Shown in pieces: positions 24,213 to 33,494 of a stretch of 64,000 bases of DNA. This DNA is from JAVBOW01 sp031550615 (GTDB lineage: Bacteria > Bacteroidota > Bacteroidia > Bacteroidales > Rikenellaceae), in the NCBI GenBank assembly GCA_031550615.1, contig JAVBOL010000023.1:10726-74725 (forward strand), written 5' to 3'. The first letter of the stretch is position 1. The number at the start of each line of letters is the position of its first letter. The notes beneath the pieces were generated by a model. It was not told where the DNA came from. It made no database searches and saw only the letters and a list, made by a program, of their open reading frames with translations. The position numbers were made by a program, and so were the translations under genes.

Positions 24213-24246
24213 AAGTAGTTTTCTTCAATAATTAATTAAATTAAAG

Positions 24247-24278
24247 CAAAATTATATAAAATAGTTCGAATTTGCAAA
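24247..24278 (-). promoter_or_regulatory. Promoter of the NYN gene
   Basis: Minus-strand TTTG (24275-24278), 20 bases, then TAATTTTG (24247-24254). Confidence 0.65.
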
Positions 24279-24320
24279 TGTCGGGTAAAGATCAAAAAAC
24301 CTGTTTTTAGTCGAAAAACA

Positions 24321-24349
24321 TTGTTTTTGCGATCTATTTCATACCTTTG
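24321..24349 (+). promoter_or_regulatory. Promoter of the FadL-type porin gene
   Basis: TTG (24321-24323), 18 bases, then TACCTTTG (24342-24349), 24 bases before the ATG. Confidence 0.6.
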
Positions 24350-24372
24350 CGGCGATTAAATACCCTGTGAAA

Positions 24373-25671
24373 ATGAAAAAAATCTTAACTATCGTCATGA
24401 CCCTCGCGGTCGCCACGGCATCTGCCGAGGGCTATCAGTCCAACTCGCAGAGTGCCCGCCAGACCGGTATGGGCCACACCGGAGTAGCCATGAACCTGGG
24501 CGCCGAGAGCATGCACTTCAACCCCGCCGGCATGGCGGCTCTCAAGTCGGACGTAGAGGTGTCGCTCGGCGCGACAGCCATCTTCTCGAAAGTAGAGTTG
24601 GAGGACTGCAACATCGACGGCAAGAATTATTCGACCGATAACCCCGTTTCAACCCCCGTTTTCGCCTATGCCGCCTTCAGGGTGTGGAAAGACAAGCTCA
24701 CCGCCGGGGTGTCGCTGACCAATCCCTACGGCAGCGCCCTGGACTGGGGCAACAAGTGGCCGGGTGCGATGCTGATCGAAGATATTTCGCTCCGCTCGTT
24801 CGTCGTGCAGCCCACCGTGGCCTTCAAAGTGCTGCCCAACCTGAGCCTGGGCGGCGGACTGATGGTCTCCATGGGTAACTTCGACCTTAATAGGGCGACG
24901 ATGCCAGCGGGAATATTTTCGGGAGCCGGTATAGATGAAGCGCCGGCATGGTTGAACATTAACGGCAAAGCCAACATTGCCTACGGCTATAACGTGGGTC
25001 TGTTGTGGAATTTCGCAAAGAAGTGGAATTTCGGCGTATCCTACCGCTCGGAAATGAAGATGAAGGTAGATAATGGCGATATGGAGATTAAATACATTGA
25101 TGCCATGGCGACGATTGCCCCCTCCGCTAAGGCTTTATTCGACGACGCCAATGCCTTGTATGACGAAATAGACATAAGCACCGAATTGCCCATGCCGGCT
25201 AACCTTACGGTTGGTTTTGCATTTCAACCCAATAAATGCCTGACCCTTGAGCTCGACGCGCAGTTCGTGGGCTGGGAGGCGTATAAGGACCTCGATTTCA
25301 CAGCTACGGTGGACGGTGAATCAGTACCTATAAGCCAGACGTATAAGAACTACCGCAACACGGTGATAGTGCGTGCCGGTGCGCAATATCTCCTGGGCAG
25401 CAAATGGACCGTACGCGCGGGTGCATATTTCGACGAAACCCCCGTACGCAGCAAATACTTCTACCCCGACGGCCCGGGCTTCAATAAACTGGGAATGAGC
25501 GGCGGCGCCAGCTGGATGCCCGCAAAGTGGATCTCGGTGGATCTTGCCGCTACCTATATCCAGGGTTTCAGCCGCGAAGCGTCGTGCCCGAATGGTACGG
25601 CGGATACTTTCGGGGGCGACTACAAATGCCGCTCTTTCCTCACTTCGCTGGGCGTGAATATGCTCTTCTAA
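24373..25671 (+). CDS. OmpP1/FadL-family outer-membrane transporter
   Basis: 432 residues. The signal peptide is MKKILTIVMTLAVATASA. The mature N-terminus, with SARQTGMGHTGVAMNLGAESMHFNPAGMAAL, is the FadL hatch region (NPAG motif). The rest is beta-strand-like and ends CRSFLTSLGVNMLF, with the C-terminal phenylalanine of outer-membrane barrels. FadL-type channels admit hydrophobic substrates such as fatty acids or aromatics; the cargo here is not determinable. I chose the ATG at 24373 because it directly precedes the signal peptide. It stands alone, with its own promoter and terminator. Confidence 0.9.
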   Translation: MKKILTIVMTLAVATASAEGYQSNSQSARQTGMGHTGVAMNLGAESMHFNPAGMAALKSDVEVSLGATAIFSKVELEDCNIDGKNYSTDNPVSTPVFAYAAFRVWKDKLTAGVSLTNPYGSALDWGNKWPGAMLIEDISLRSFVVQPTVAFKVLPNLSLGGGLMVSMGNFDLNRATMPAGIFSGAGIDEAPAWLNINGKANIAYGYNVGLLWNFAKKWNFGVSYRSEMKMKVDNGDMEIKYIDAMATIAPSAKALFDDANALYDEIDISTELPMPANLTVGFAFQPNKCLTLELDAQFVGWEAYKDLDFTATVDGESVPISQTYKNYRNTVIVRAGAQYLLGSKWTVRAGAYFDETPVRSKYFYPDGPGFNKLGMSGGASWMPAKWISVDLAATYIQGFSREASCPNGTADTFGGDYKCRSFLTSLGVNMLF

Positions 25672-25690
25672 GGTTGGTGACTAAATATTG

Positions 25691-25725
25691 CCGCCGCATG
25701 ACGAAAGTTGTGCGGCGGTTTTTTT
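25691..25725 (+). terminator. Terminator of the porin gene
   Basis: CCGCCGCA/TGCGGCGG stem followed by seven T residues; the T-tract also forms the -33 box of the next promoter. Confidence 0.88.
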
Positions 25726-25753
25726 GATATTAGGTGCAGATGGTTTAACTTTG
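25723..25753 (+). promoter_or_regulatory. Promoter embedded in a terminator T-tract
   Basis: TTTG ending at 25726, exactly 19 bases, then TAACTTTG (25746-25753), 23 bases before the ATG at 25777. Confidence 0.65.
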
Positions 25754-25776
25754 GGCGAATTATATCCCCTTTTAAA

Positions 25777-27048
25777 ATGGACCTGCAACAGATAAAACGA
25801 CTGATAGAAAACCTGCATGCAACCATCGCCGCATGGGACGATCCCGGTGCGGTGGATGAAATGGAGCGCGACGTGGTGCTCGGCGGGTTGCGCGAGATAT
25901 ATTCCGGGGTTAAATTCGGCATTGGGGCGGCGCCTGTCGCGGTCGCTGCGGCTGAGTCGGTGTTCGAGCCTGAGTCGGAGCCGGAGCCTGAAGCGAAGGT
26001 TGCGCATGAAGTAGAGCCAGAGCCCACCCCTGTCACGGAAGCCGGGCCCGAGTCTCAGCAAGAAGCCGGGCTTGAGCCTGAAGTTGCCCCTGAGCCTGAA
26101 GTTGCCCCTGAACCTGAGGCGGAAGCTGTCCCGGCCCCCGAGGCGCCCTCGACGGATTACGCCGCGCCGTTGGTCGCTGCGGCCACACTTTTTGAAGAGT
26201 CCGCGTCCCAGCCGCGTCCCCGCCTTGACCGCCGTGCCGTGCTCTCGCTTTACGGCGAGAATCCAGCACCAGTCGCAGAACACGCTCCCGCTCCCGCCAC
26301 AGAACCCGCTCCCGTCCAGGAACCTGCCCCGGAGCCCGTTGCGGGGCCGTCGCCCGAACCGGTTACAGAACCGTCGCCGGAAGCCACTCCGGAAGCCGCC
26401 CCGGAAGCCGCCCCACTGCAGGTCGAGCCGTCAGGCGTCGGGATGATGCTCGATTTTTCTTTCGGGCTTTCGCCCGAGGGCGCCGTCCCGGTCCAGGAAA
26501 CAGAACCCGAAACAGAACCCGCACCCGAAACAGAGGCCGCTCCGACCGCAGAACCGGAGCCGGCCACTGAGCCGACCGCAGAACCATCCCCTGCGCCTGC
26601 CCCGCTTTTCGAGCTCGGCGACGAGCCCTCCGATGATTCCGTCCCCAGCCCCGCCACCGATCCCGCCCCTGCCCCCGCCACCGATCCCGCCCCCGCGAAA
26701 CCTTTCTCCCTCTGGGGAAAAAAGGTGTTGGGCGAGGTTATCGGCGCCGGCGAACGCCTGGGCGACAAGCTGGCGCGCACCGCCCAGCGCACCGACGACG
26801 TGGCCGGGCGAGTGGCTGCCGGACGCACGGTGAGCCTACCCGGCGCGATAGGGGTCAATGACCGCTACCAGATAATCAACGAGGTCTTCGGCGGCAACGC
26901 CGAGGCTTACGAGCAGGTGATCGAACGGCTCGACGCATTCGAAGACCTCGACCAGGCGATGATACATATCTACGAGAATTATGCGTGGGATCCCGACAAC
27001 GATGGGGTGCGCATCATCGTGGATGTGCTCACACGCAAACTCTCGTAA
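25777..27048 (+). CDS. Hypothetical protein with long Pro/Glu/Ala-rich linker
   Basis: 423 residues in three parts. A helical head (1-60, MDLQQIKRLIENLHATIAAW) comes first. Then comes a low-complexity region (about 65-305) of EPEPEPEA, PAPATEPAPVQEP and similar units. The conserved tail (about 308-423) contains LPGAIGVNDRYQIINEVFGG and YENYAWDPDNDGVRIIVDVL. The tail resembles a domain shared by uncharacterised Bacteroidetes proteins; no enzyme motif is visible. No signal peptide is seen, so the linker is probably cytoplasmic. It heads a tightly packed run with rsmI, suhB-like, lpxL-like and GT2 genes. Confidence 0.8.
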   Translation: MDLQQIKRLIENLHATIAAWDDPGAVDEMERDVVLGGLREIYSGVKFGIGAAPVAVAAAESVFEPESEPEPEAKVAHEVEPEPTPVTEAGPESQQEAGLEPEVAPEPEVAPEPEAEAVPAPEAPSTDYAAPLVAAATLFEESASQPRPRLDRRAVLSLYGENPAPVAEHAPAPATEPAPVQEPAPEPVAGPSPEPVTEPSPEATPEAAPEAAPLQVEPSGVGMMLDFSFGLSPEGAVPVQETEPETEPAPETEAAPTAEPEPATEPTAEPSPAPAPLFELGDEPSDDSVPSPATDPAPAPATDPAPAKPFSLWGKKVLGEVIGAGERLGDKLARTAQRTDDVAGRVAAGRTVSLPGAIGVNDRYQIINEVFGGNAEAYEQVIERLDAFEDLDQAMIHIYENYAWDPDNDGVRIIVDVLTRKLS

Positions 27049-27056
27049 CGCTCACG

Positions 27057-27764
27057 ATGGCAAAACTCTACATAGTCCCCACGCCGGTAGGAAACCTCGA
27101 AGACATCACCCTGCGGGCCATACGCGTGCTGTCGGAGGTCGACCTGGTGCTGGCCGAGGACACCCGCACGACGGCTTTCCTGTTGCAGCACCTGGGGCTT
27201 AGCAAGAAGATGCAGTCGCACCACAAATTCAACGAGCATGCCACGGCCCGGATCGTCGCGCAGCGCATCGCCGAAGGGCAGAGTGTGGCGCTGGTCTCTG
27301 ACGCGGGCACGCCCGGCATATCCGATCCCGGATTCCTGCTGGTGCGCACCTGCATCGCCGAAGGCATAGAGGTCGAAACCCTGCCCGGGGCTACGGCATT
27401 CGTGCCCGCGCTGGTGCAGAGCGGATTCCCCCTCGACCGTTTCTGCTTCGAGGGTTTCCTGCCGCAAAAAAAGGGGCGCCAGAGCCGCATCGCAGCCCTG
27501 GCCGCGGAGGAGCGCACCGTGATATTTTATGAATCGCCATACCGCGTGGTCAAGGCGTTGCAACAGCTTGCCGGGGCGTGCGGACCGGATCGCCGCGTGT
27601 CGGTGAGCCGCGAGTTGACCAAGAAATTCGAGCAGACCGTGCGCGGCACGCTTGCCGAAACGATAGAGTATTTTACATCCAACGAGCCGCGCGGCGAATT
27701 CGTGATCGTGCTCGAAGGGGTGGGGCGCAAATCCCGCCAACAGGACCAAACAGATGATTTATAG
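27057..27764 (+). CDS. rsmI: 16S rRNA (cytidine-1402 2'-O) methyltransferase
   Basis: 235 residues of the tetrapyrrole-methylase fold. It starts MAKLYIVPTPVGNLEDITLR and has EDTRTTAFLLQHLGL, VSDAGTPGISDPG and YESPYRVVKAL, all diagnostic of RsmI. It methylates C1402 in the ribosomal P site, using SAM. The ATG at 27057 is 8 bases after the preceding stop; the 3' end overlaps the next gene by 11 bases. Confidence 0.95.
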   Translation: MAKLYIVPTPVGNLEDITLRAIRVLSEVDLVLAEDTRTTAFLLQHLGLSKKMQSHHKFNEHATARIVAQRIAEGQSVALVSDAGTPGISDPGFLLVRTCIAEGIEVETLPGATAFVPALVQSGFPLDRFCFEGFLPQKKGRQSRIAALAAEERTVIFYESPYRVVKALQQLAGACGPDRRVSVSRELTKKFEQTVRGTLAETIEYFTSNEPRGEFVIVLEGVGRKSRQQDQTDDL

Positions 27765-28551
27765 GGATATATGCGCAGCGACGTGTGCCGTCGCACACCG
27801 CGCGGGGGAGTATATACGCACCCAGCGCGAGGGTTTCGATTTTAAAAGCGTCGAGTTCAAGGGGTCGCAAAACCTCGTGTCGTACGTCGACAAGAGGGCG
27901 GAGGAGATGATCGTCGAGGGGCTTAAACCCCTTGTACCCGGAGCCGGGTTTGTCACCGAGGAGGGCACGGCGGGATGCAGCGACGAGCTGTACCGTTGGG
28001 TCATCGATCCGCTGGACGGGACGACCAACTTCATACACGGCCTTGCGCCCTATTGCGTGAGCATAGGGCTGATGTGCGGCGAGGAGATCGTGGTCGGCGT
28101 GGTCTACGAGATCACCGCCGACGAGATGTATTACGCGTGGCAGGGGTCGGAGGCCTTTTTAAACGGCCGTGCGATAACCGCGTCCAGTACCGACCGCCTC
28201 GAAAACGCCCTCGTGGCGATAGGGTACGCCTGTTCCACCAACGACCGCGTGGCTGACTTCAACGCCCAGATCGAGTGGTTCCAGCGCAACACCAACGGAT
28301 TCCGCCGCATAGGCTCGGCAGCCGCCGACCTGGTGTGGACGGCATGCGGGCGCTTCGACGCCTTTACGCAGGTCCGCCTCTCGCCCTGGGATGTGGCCGG
28401 GGGAGCGCTGATCGCCCAGAGGGCGGGATGCAGGGTCACCGACCATGACGGGGGCGGGGATTACGTTTTCGGGGGCTCGGTTCTGGTCGCCGCACCCGCG
28501 ATCTACGACGAGTTTCGCGAGATAGTGAATAAAACCCTGCCACGCCGATGA
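27754..28551 (+). CDS. Inositol monophosphatase family protein
   Basis: 265 residues with the metal-binding signatures of the family: E69/E70 in FVTEEGT, VIDPLDGTTNF (83-93) and LSPWDVAGG (209-217). It would dephosphorylate inositol-1-phosphate or a related sugar phosphate such as a nucleotide-derived 3'-phosphate (SuhB, CysQ and FBPase-like members share these motifs). The context of rRNA methylation and lipid A acylation does not decide the substrate. It overlaps rsmI by 11 bases and the next gene by 4. Confidence 0.88.
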   Translation: MIYRDICAATCAVAHRAGEYIRTQREGFDFKSVEFKGSQNLVSYVDKRAEEMIVEGLKPLVPGAGFVTEEGTAGCSDELYRWVIDPLDGTTNFIHGLAPYCVSIGLMCGEEIVVGVVYEITADEMYYAWQGSEAFLNGRAITASSTDRLENALVAIGYACSTNDRVADFNAQIEWFQRNTNGFRRIGSAAADLVWTACGRFDAFTQVRLSPWDVAGGALIAQRAGCRVTDHDGGGDYVFGGSVLVAAPAIYDEFREIVNKTLPRR

Positions 28552-29465
28552 AACGCTGGTCTGACATAGGCGCCGCGGCGCTGGTGTGGGGGTGCGGCCT
28601 GGTGGGGCGGCTGCCTTTCTGTTTCCTTTACGGCCCCCTGCGCGGTTTCCTCTATTTTCTGCTCTATTACGTGGCCCGTTACCGCCGCGAGGTGGTGCGC
28701 GCCAACCTGCTTTCGGCCTTCCCCGAGAAGACCGCCGCCGAGCGCCTTGAGATAGAGAGGGAGTTCTACCGCCACCTGGCCGAGCTTTTTATCGACACCA
28801 TAGACATGGCCTCGATCTCCGTTGGGGAGATGAACGAGCGGATGGATATCGTCGGCCTCGAAGAGTTCCAGAGGCAGGTGCAGGGGCGCGACTGGATCGC
28901 CGCCATGTCGCATTTCGGGTCGTGGGAGTATTTCACGGCTTTCCAGACCCGCACCGACGCCCAGGTGATCGGGGTCTACCACCCGCTCGCCAACGAGGCT
29001 TTCGATAAGTTCTACCGCAGGATACGCTCACGCAACGGTACCAAACCCGTGTCGACATGGATGTTGGTGCGCCATATCGTCGCGCACCGCAAGGCCGCCG
29101 AGGGTAATATAGCCATCGGACTGATCGCCGACCAGGGCACGCCGTTCAAGGTGAAGCGCTGGCTGCGCTTTTTGCACCAGCCCACCTCTTTCCATGAGGG
29201 CATGGAGAGCGTGGCGCTGCGTTTCGGCATGCCGGTCTACTTCGTGCACATGCACAAAACAGGCAAGGCGCATTACCAGGTGCGTGTGGAAACGATCTGG
29301 GACGGTATCGAGCCGGTCGGCGAATATACCATAACGGCGCGCTACGCCGACATGCTCGAACGGCAGATCCGCGAACAACCTGCCTATTGGCTCTGGTCGC
29401 ACCGCCGCTGGAAACGCAAACCCAGGCCGGGCGACCAAATAGACGAGATAAGCGAATGGCTCTGA
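28548..29465 (+). CDS. LpxL/HtrB-like lysophospholipid acyltransferase
   Basis: 305 residues with an N-terminal membrane segment and the H-X4-E catalytic motif, H122-FGSW-E127 in AAMSHFGSWEY. Family members transfer a secondary acyl chain to lipid A at the inner membrane. Bacteroidetes lipid A is typically under-acylated and has one or more LpxL-type proteins; which acyl position this one serves is unknown. The ATGA overlap with the upstream gene and the 10-base overlap with the GT2 gene indicate one operon. Confidence 0.88.
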   Translation: MKRWSDIGAAALVWGCGLVGRLPFCFLYGPLRGFLYFLLYYVARYRREVVRANLLSAFPEKTAAERLEIEREFYRHLAELFIDTIDMASISVGEMNERMDIVGLEEFQRQVQGRDWIAAMSHFGSWEYFTAFQTRTDAQVIGVYHPLANEAFDKFYRRIRSRNGTKPVSTWMLVRHIVAHRKAAEGNIAIGLIADQGTPFKVKRWLRFLHQPTSFHEGMESVALRFGMPVYFVHMHKTGKAHYQVRVETIWDGIEPVGEYTITARYADMLERQIREQPAYWLWSHRRWKRKPRPGDQIDEISEWL

Positions 29466-30469
29466 CGAAAGTGGTCATACTCAACTGGAACGGAGTGGAG
29501 CACCTCTCCGCGTTCCTGCCCTCGGTGGTGGAGCATACGCCCCCGCATGTGGGCGTGGTGGTCGCTGATAACGGCTCCACGGACGATTCGGTGGAGATGC
29601 TGCGCGAGCGTTTCCCGAGCGTCGAGATATTGCGCTTGGATGCGAATTACGGCTATGCGGGCGGATATAACCGTGCGCTGGCGCTTCTGGAGGCGGATTA
29701 TTACGTGCTGATGAACTCGGACGTCGAGGCCGCCCCGGGGTGGCTCGAACCGTTGGAAAGGGCTATGGACGCCGATCCGTCGCTTGCCGCCGTGTCGCCC
29801 AAACTGCTCTCATTCGCCAGGCGCGGACACTTCGAATATGCCGGCGCGGCCGGCGGATTCATGGATTTTCTGGGCTATCCCTTCTGCCGCGGGCGCATCC
29901 TGCAAGCCGTGGAGCGCGACCTGGGGCAATACGACACCCCGCGGGACGTATTCTGGGCGTCGGGGGCGTGCATGATGGTGCGCGCGGAGTATTTCCGCAC
30001 CGCCGGGGGATTCGACGAGGCGTTTTTCGCGCACATGGAGGAGATCGACCTCTGCTGGCGCATGCAGTTGCGCGGCTGGCGCGTGGCGGTCGAGCCGGCT
30101 TCGGCGGTCTACCACCTGGGGGGCGGCACGTTGCCGAACGACAATCCCCGCAAGCTCTACCTCAATTACCGCAACAACCTCTCGATGCTCTATAAAAACC
30201 TTGCGCCGGGCCGCCGCGAATCGGTGCTCTTCGTGCGCATGGTGCTCGACGGGCTCTCGGCGCTGGTATTCCTGGCGCAGGGCCGACCCTCTTTTTTCAG
30301 TGCCGTTTTCAGGGCGCATATGGATTTCCACCGCCGCCGCCCCGAGTTGCAACGGTTGCGGGCCGGGATCCAGGAATCCGCCGTCGCACGCGCGAAGGGA
30401 ATTTACTGCGGGTCTATCTTATTTAGATACTTCACCTGTCGCCGCAAATTTGGTAACTTATTGCTTTGA
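29456..30469 (+). CDS. Family 2 glycosyltransferase (rhamnosyltransferase-like)
   Basis: 337 residues. The GT-A core has VVILNWNGVEHLSAFLP, VVADNGSTDDSVEML, MNSDVEAAPGWLEPLE (divalent-metal aspartate) and the C-terminal acceptor motif GGFDEAFFAHMEEIDLCWR, where ED/EE is the usual catalytic base. This subgroup often builds O-antigen or capsule rhamnan. Start at 29456 (MALTKVVILNWNG) fits the fold; a longer upstream start would overlap the lpxL-like gene far more. Its TGA stop is the first codon of a dispersed motif copy. Confidence 0.88.
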   Translation: MALTKVVILNWNGVEHLSAFLPSVVEHTPPHVGVVVADNGSTDDSVEMLRERFPSVEILRLDANYGYAGGYNRALALLEADYYVLMNSDVEAAPGWLEPLERAMDADPSLAAVSPKLLSFARRGHFEYAGAAGGFMDFLGYPFCRGRILQAVERDLGQYDTPRDVFWASGACMMVRAEYFRTAGGFDEAFFAHMEEIDLCWRMQLRGWRVAVEPASAVYHLGGGTLPNDNPRKLYLNYRNNLSMLYKNLAPGRRESVLFVRMVLDGLSALVFLAQGRPSFFSAVFRAHMDFHRRRPELQRLRAGIQESAVARAKGIYCGSILFRYFTCRRKFGNLLL

Positions 30470-30493
30470 CGGACACTATGCACAGCTTCGTTG
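30467..30493 (+). repeat. Dispersed 20-base motif, copy 3
   Basis: TGACGGACACTATGCACAGC followed by TTCGTTG; the first three bases are the stop codon of the GT2 gene, as with ychF in copy 2. Confidence 0.6.
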
Positions 30494-30522
30494 GCGAATA
30501 TGCCGTATAAATCATATATGTT

Positions 30523-31053
30523 ATGAAAACACTCGTCGTTACACCTCGCGAGGCCCGCTCGCTGGCGCTGCGCTATGGATTTGCCGCCTCACCTTTCGGC
30601 GAAACGCTGATAGGGTGGTGCGAAAAGGGGATCGCTTACCTGGGCTTCGTCGTCGACGGGCGCGAGGGGGCCGTTGCCGACCTCGCGCGCCGTTGGCCGT
30701 CGCCGCTTACGCGAGATGATAAGGGGGCGCAGGAGCTCTCCGGGGATATATTCGACCGCGGGTGCGCGGGGCGACCTGAACTTACGCTGCTGCTCAAGGG
30801 CACCGATTTCCAGATCGCCGTGTGGCGCGCTTTGCTCGACGTGCCTTTCGGAAAGACGACCTCATATACGGCGGTTGCCGCCTCTGCCGGACGCGAACGC
30901 GCCGTGCGCGCGGCAGCATCGGCGGTGGGCGACAACAATATTTCCTACCTCGTGCCGTGCCACCGCGTGTTGCGCCGCGACGGCTCCATAGGGGGGTATT
31001 TCTGGGGGCTGGATTGTAAACGCCGGATACTGGATTGGGAATCCCGCGGTTGA
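30523..31053 (+). CDS. ogt: Methylated-DNA-protein cysteine methyltransferase
   Basis: 176 residues. The suicidal acceptor is C146 in LVPCHRVLRRDG (143-154), preceded by DFQIAVWRALLDVPFGKTTSY, the DNA-binding helix-turn-helix, and followed by GGYFWGLDCKRRIL. It removes alkyl groups from O6-alkylguanine. The N-terminal domain (1-90) is the usual small ribonuclease-H-like fold and has none of the Ada zinc-site cysteines. I found no clear promoter; it may be read from the upstream operon or from a weak element within the GT2 3' end. Confidence 0.93.
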   Translation: MKTLVVTPREARSLALRYGFAASPFGETLIGWCEKGIAYLGFVVDGREGAVADLARRWPSPLTRDDKGAQELSGDIFDRGCAGRPELTLLLKGTDFQIAVWRALLDVPFGKTTSYTAVAASAGRERAVRAAASAVGDNNISYLVPCHRVLRRDGSIGGYFWGLDCKRRILDWESRG

Positions 31054-31115
31054 TCCCGCACGCATCCTTTGACGGGGGTGTTTAGCACCTTTTTTGCATA
31101 CGAAAGATACGGTTT

Positions 31116-32402
31116 ATGAAAAAGATACTGTTGTTCGCCGCGCTGTGCGGCAGCCTCTCCCTGGGCGCGCAGCCCACATACCGTTTCACGCTCGAAGATT
31201 GCCTCGCCTATGCGCTGGGCAACAACTACACGCGCCAATCGGTAAAGCTGAATGAGCGCTCGGCGGATATATCGCTCGACCAGGCGCGCCTGGAGCGCCT
31301 TCCCGACCTCGGGGCGTCGGCGTCCGAAAACTATTCCCACGCCAAGGAGCGCGGCGGCGACTGGCGGGGCAACTACTCGCTCGACGCCTCGATGGTGCTC
31401 TATGGGGGCGGGGCGGTGACCAACACAATAAAGGACCGCAAGCTGCGCGCCGGGATGGCCGGGTACGCAACCGCGCAGTATGACAACGCGCTTACGGTGC
31501 GCATCCTCGAATCGTTCCTGGCCGCGCTGGGCAACGAGGAGTTGCTGCGCTACCAGGAGCAGATCGTGGTGGCCAGCAAGGCCGGCATGGAGCAGGGCGA
31601 TGTACAGTTGCGAGAAGGGACGATCATCGAGAGCGACTACCTGTTGCTGGCGGCGCAATACACGACCGACCTGAATAACGTGGCCGAGAGCCGCCTGGCG
31701 CGCGATAACAGCCTGTTGTCGCTCAAGGGGCTGCTTTCCATGCCGCCTACGGCTGACCTGAAGATCGTCTACCCCGACACTTCGGCTATCGTGGCGATGG
31801 CCGTGATGCCCGCCCTCGAACAGGTGCTGGACCGCGCCCTGACCACGATGCCCGACCTAAAGATCAACCGTTACGAGGTAGAACTGGCCGACCTGTCGGT
31901 GAAACTCGCGCGGGCGGGTTACGCCCCCACGCTCAGGCTCGGCGCAGCAGCTGGCGCGAACCAGGCATCGGGAATGGGCGGCTACACCTCACAGCTCTCC
32001 TCTTCCTTCAACCAAAGCGCCGGGCTGTCGCTCAGCGTGCCGATCTTCTCCAACGGACGGACGTCGGGCAAGGTGGCGCAGAGCCGCGTATCGGCCTCCC
32101 AGGCGCGCCTGGATGAAAAGCAGTCGGAGATCGATCTGATGCAGCAGGTGGCCTCGCAATATATCGACGTTTTGTCGAGCGAGGGGAAATACGCCGCCAG
32201 CGACCGCCGCCGCCACGCCTACCTGAGCTCCTTCGAGGCCTACCGCGAGAAATTCAACGCCGGGACGATAACGCCTGTCGACCTGCTGCAGCAGCAAAAC
32301 AACTATATAGGTGCGCTCAATGAATACATCCAGGCCAAATATGGCTTCATGCTCAGGCGCAAGGTGCTCGACGTATATATGGGGCAGACCATTACCATGT
32401 AA
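31116..32402 (+). CDS. TolC-family outer-membrane efflux protein
   Basis: 428 residues. The signal peptide is MKKILLFAALCGSLSLGAQ. Two outer-membrane efflux repeats follow: FTLEDCLAYALGNNYTRQS at the start of the first, and long heptad-like coils (about 130-200 and 330-400). VDLLQQQNNYIGALNEYIQAKY near the end is the typical second-repeat helix. It should form the trimeric exit duct for the MacA/MacB-like exporter encoded immediately after it (3-base gap). Signal peptide and family are clear; the exported substrate is not. Confidence 0.9.
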   Translation: MKKILLFAALCGSLSLGAQPTYRFTLEDCLAYALGNNYTRQSVKLNERSADISLDQARLERLPDLGASASENYSHAKERGGDWRGNYSLDASMVLYGGGAVTNTIKDRKLRAGMAGYATAQYDNALTVRILESFLAALGNEELLRYQEQIVVASKAGMEQGDVQLREGTIIESDYLLLAAQYTTDLNNVAESRLARDNSLLSLKGLLSMPPTADLKIVYPDTSAIVAMAVMPALEQVLDRALTTMPDLKINRYEVELADLSVKLARAGYAPTLRLGAAAGANQASGMGGYTSQLSSSFNQSAGLSLSVPIFSNGRTSGKVAQSRVSASQARLDEKQSEIDLMQQVASQYIDVLSSEGKYAASDRRRHAYLSSFEAYREKFNAGTITPVDLLQQQNNYIGALNEYIQAKYGFMLRRKVLDVYMGQTITM

Positions 32403-32405
32403 AAA

Positions 32406-33494
32406 ATGAAAAAGATCCTTTTTGCGGCAGCCCTTGCCGCCATGCTTGCCGGATGCCGCGAAAAACCGGTGCAGTACAATACCCAGGCGATCGTTTCAGA
32501 TACCGTGTACCGGGTCGTTACGGCTACGGGTTACCTCCAGCCGGTCGACAAGGTGGACGTGGGCACGCAGGTGTCCGGCGTGATAGAGAAGATATTCGTC
32601 GATTTCAACTCGGAGGTCAAAAAGGGACAGCGACTCGCCGAGCTGGATAAACTGACCCTTAACGAGAGGGTGGTACAGGCACAGGCCACGCTGACCTCTG
32701 CCCTGAGCGAATTGACCTACGCGCAGCAGGGATACGACCGAACCAAACGGCTTTTCGAGGCCAAAGCCGCCACACAGGTGGCATGGGAACAGGCCGTGAA
32801 CGCACTCTCCCAGGCCACCACGTCCGTGGCCAACGCCAGGGCCAACCTGCACCAGGCAAAGGTCAACCTGTCGTACGCGGATATTTTTTCGCCCATCGAC
32901 GGGGTGGTGCTCAACCGTGCCGTAGACCAGGGGCAGACCGTCGCCGCCTCTTTCAACACCCCCACGCTGTTCACCATTGCCAAAGACCTCAAGCGCATGC
33001 AGGTCGAGGCCGACATAGACGAGGCGGACATAGGCCAGGTGGCGCTCGGCCAACCGGTCACCTTCACTGTGGATTCCTATCCCGACGACACCTTCACGGG
33101 GACGGTCAGCCAGATACGCCTCCAGCCCACCGTAACGAGCAACGTGGTGACATACACGGTTATCATCGACGCGCCGAACCCCGACCAGAGGCTTTTCCCC
33201 GGCATGACCGCCTCGGTGAGCATAACGACTTCAGCCGAGGTGGGGCTTACCGTGCCCGCCGAGGCCCTGCGTTTTTCGCCCGAGGACTCTCAGAAGAAGG
33301 GCGGGGTATGGATCAAAACGGACTCGGGGATCGAGCAGCGCGACGTCAAACAGGGCGTTTCCGACGGGGTCAAGGTGGTCGTGGCGGGCGATATCGCGCA
33401 GGGCGATACCGTAGTGCTCTCCGTCAGGCAGGTGCACGAGGTCAAAAAAGAGGTGGCCAATCCATTAGTGCCCAAACGAAAGGGGCGCAAATGA
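32406..33494 (+). CDS. macA: MacA-like periplasmic adaptor lipoprotein
   Basis: 362 residues. Lipobox LAAMLAGC with C17. A beta-barrel/lipoyl half-motif, VDKVDVGTQVSGVIEKIFVDF, leads to a coiled-coil hairpin (about 75-150) and the second lipoyl half ADIFSPIDGVVLNRAVDQGQ. A membrane-proximal domain ends the protein. It would link the inner-membrane permease to TolC in an efflux complex. The 3' end overlaps the ATPase gene (ATGA). Confidence 0.9.
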   Translation: MKKILFAAALAAMLAGCREKPVQYNTQAIVSDTVYRVVTATGYLQPVDKVDVGTQVSGVIEKIFVDFNSEVKKGQRLAELDKLTLNERVVQAQATLTSALSELTYAQQGYDRTKRLFEAKAATQVAWEQAVNALSQATTSVANARANLHQAKVNLSYADIFSPIDGVVLNRAVDQGQTVAASFNTPTLFTIAKDLKRMQVEADIDEADIGQVALGQPVTFTVDSYPDDTFTGTVSQIRLQPTVTSNVVTYTVIIDAPNPDQRLFPGMTASVSITTSAEVGLTVPAEALRFSPEDSQKKGGVWIKTDSGIEQRDVKQGVSDGVKVVVAGDIAQGDTVVLSVRQVHEVKKEVANPLVPKRKGRK

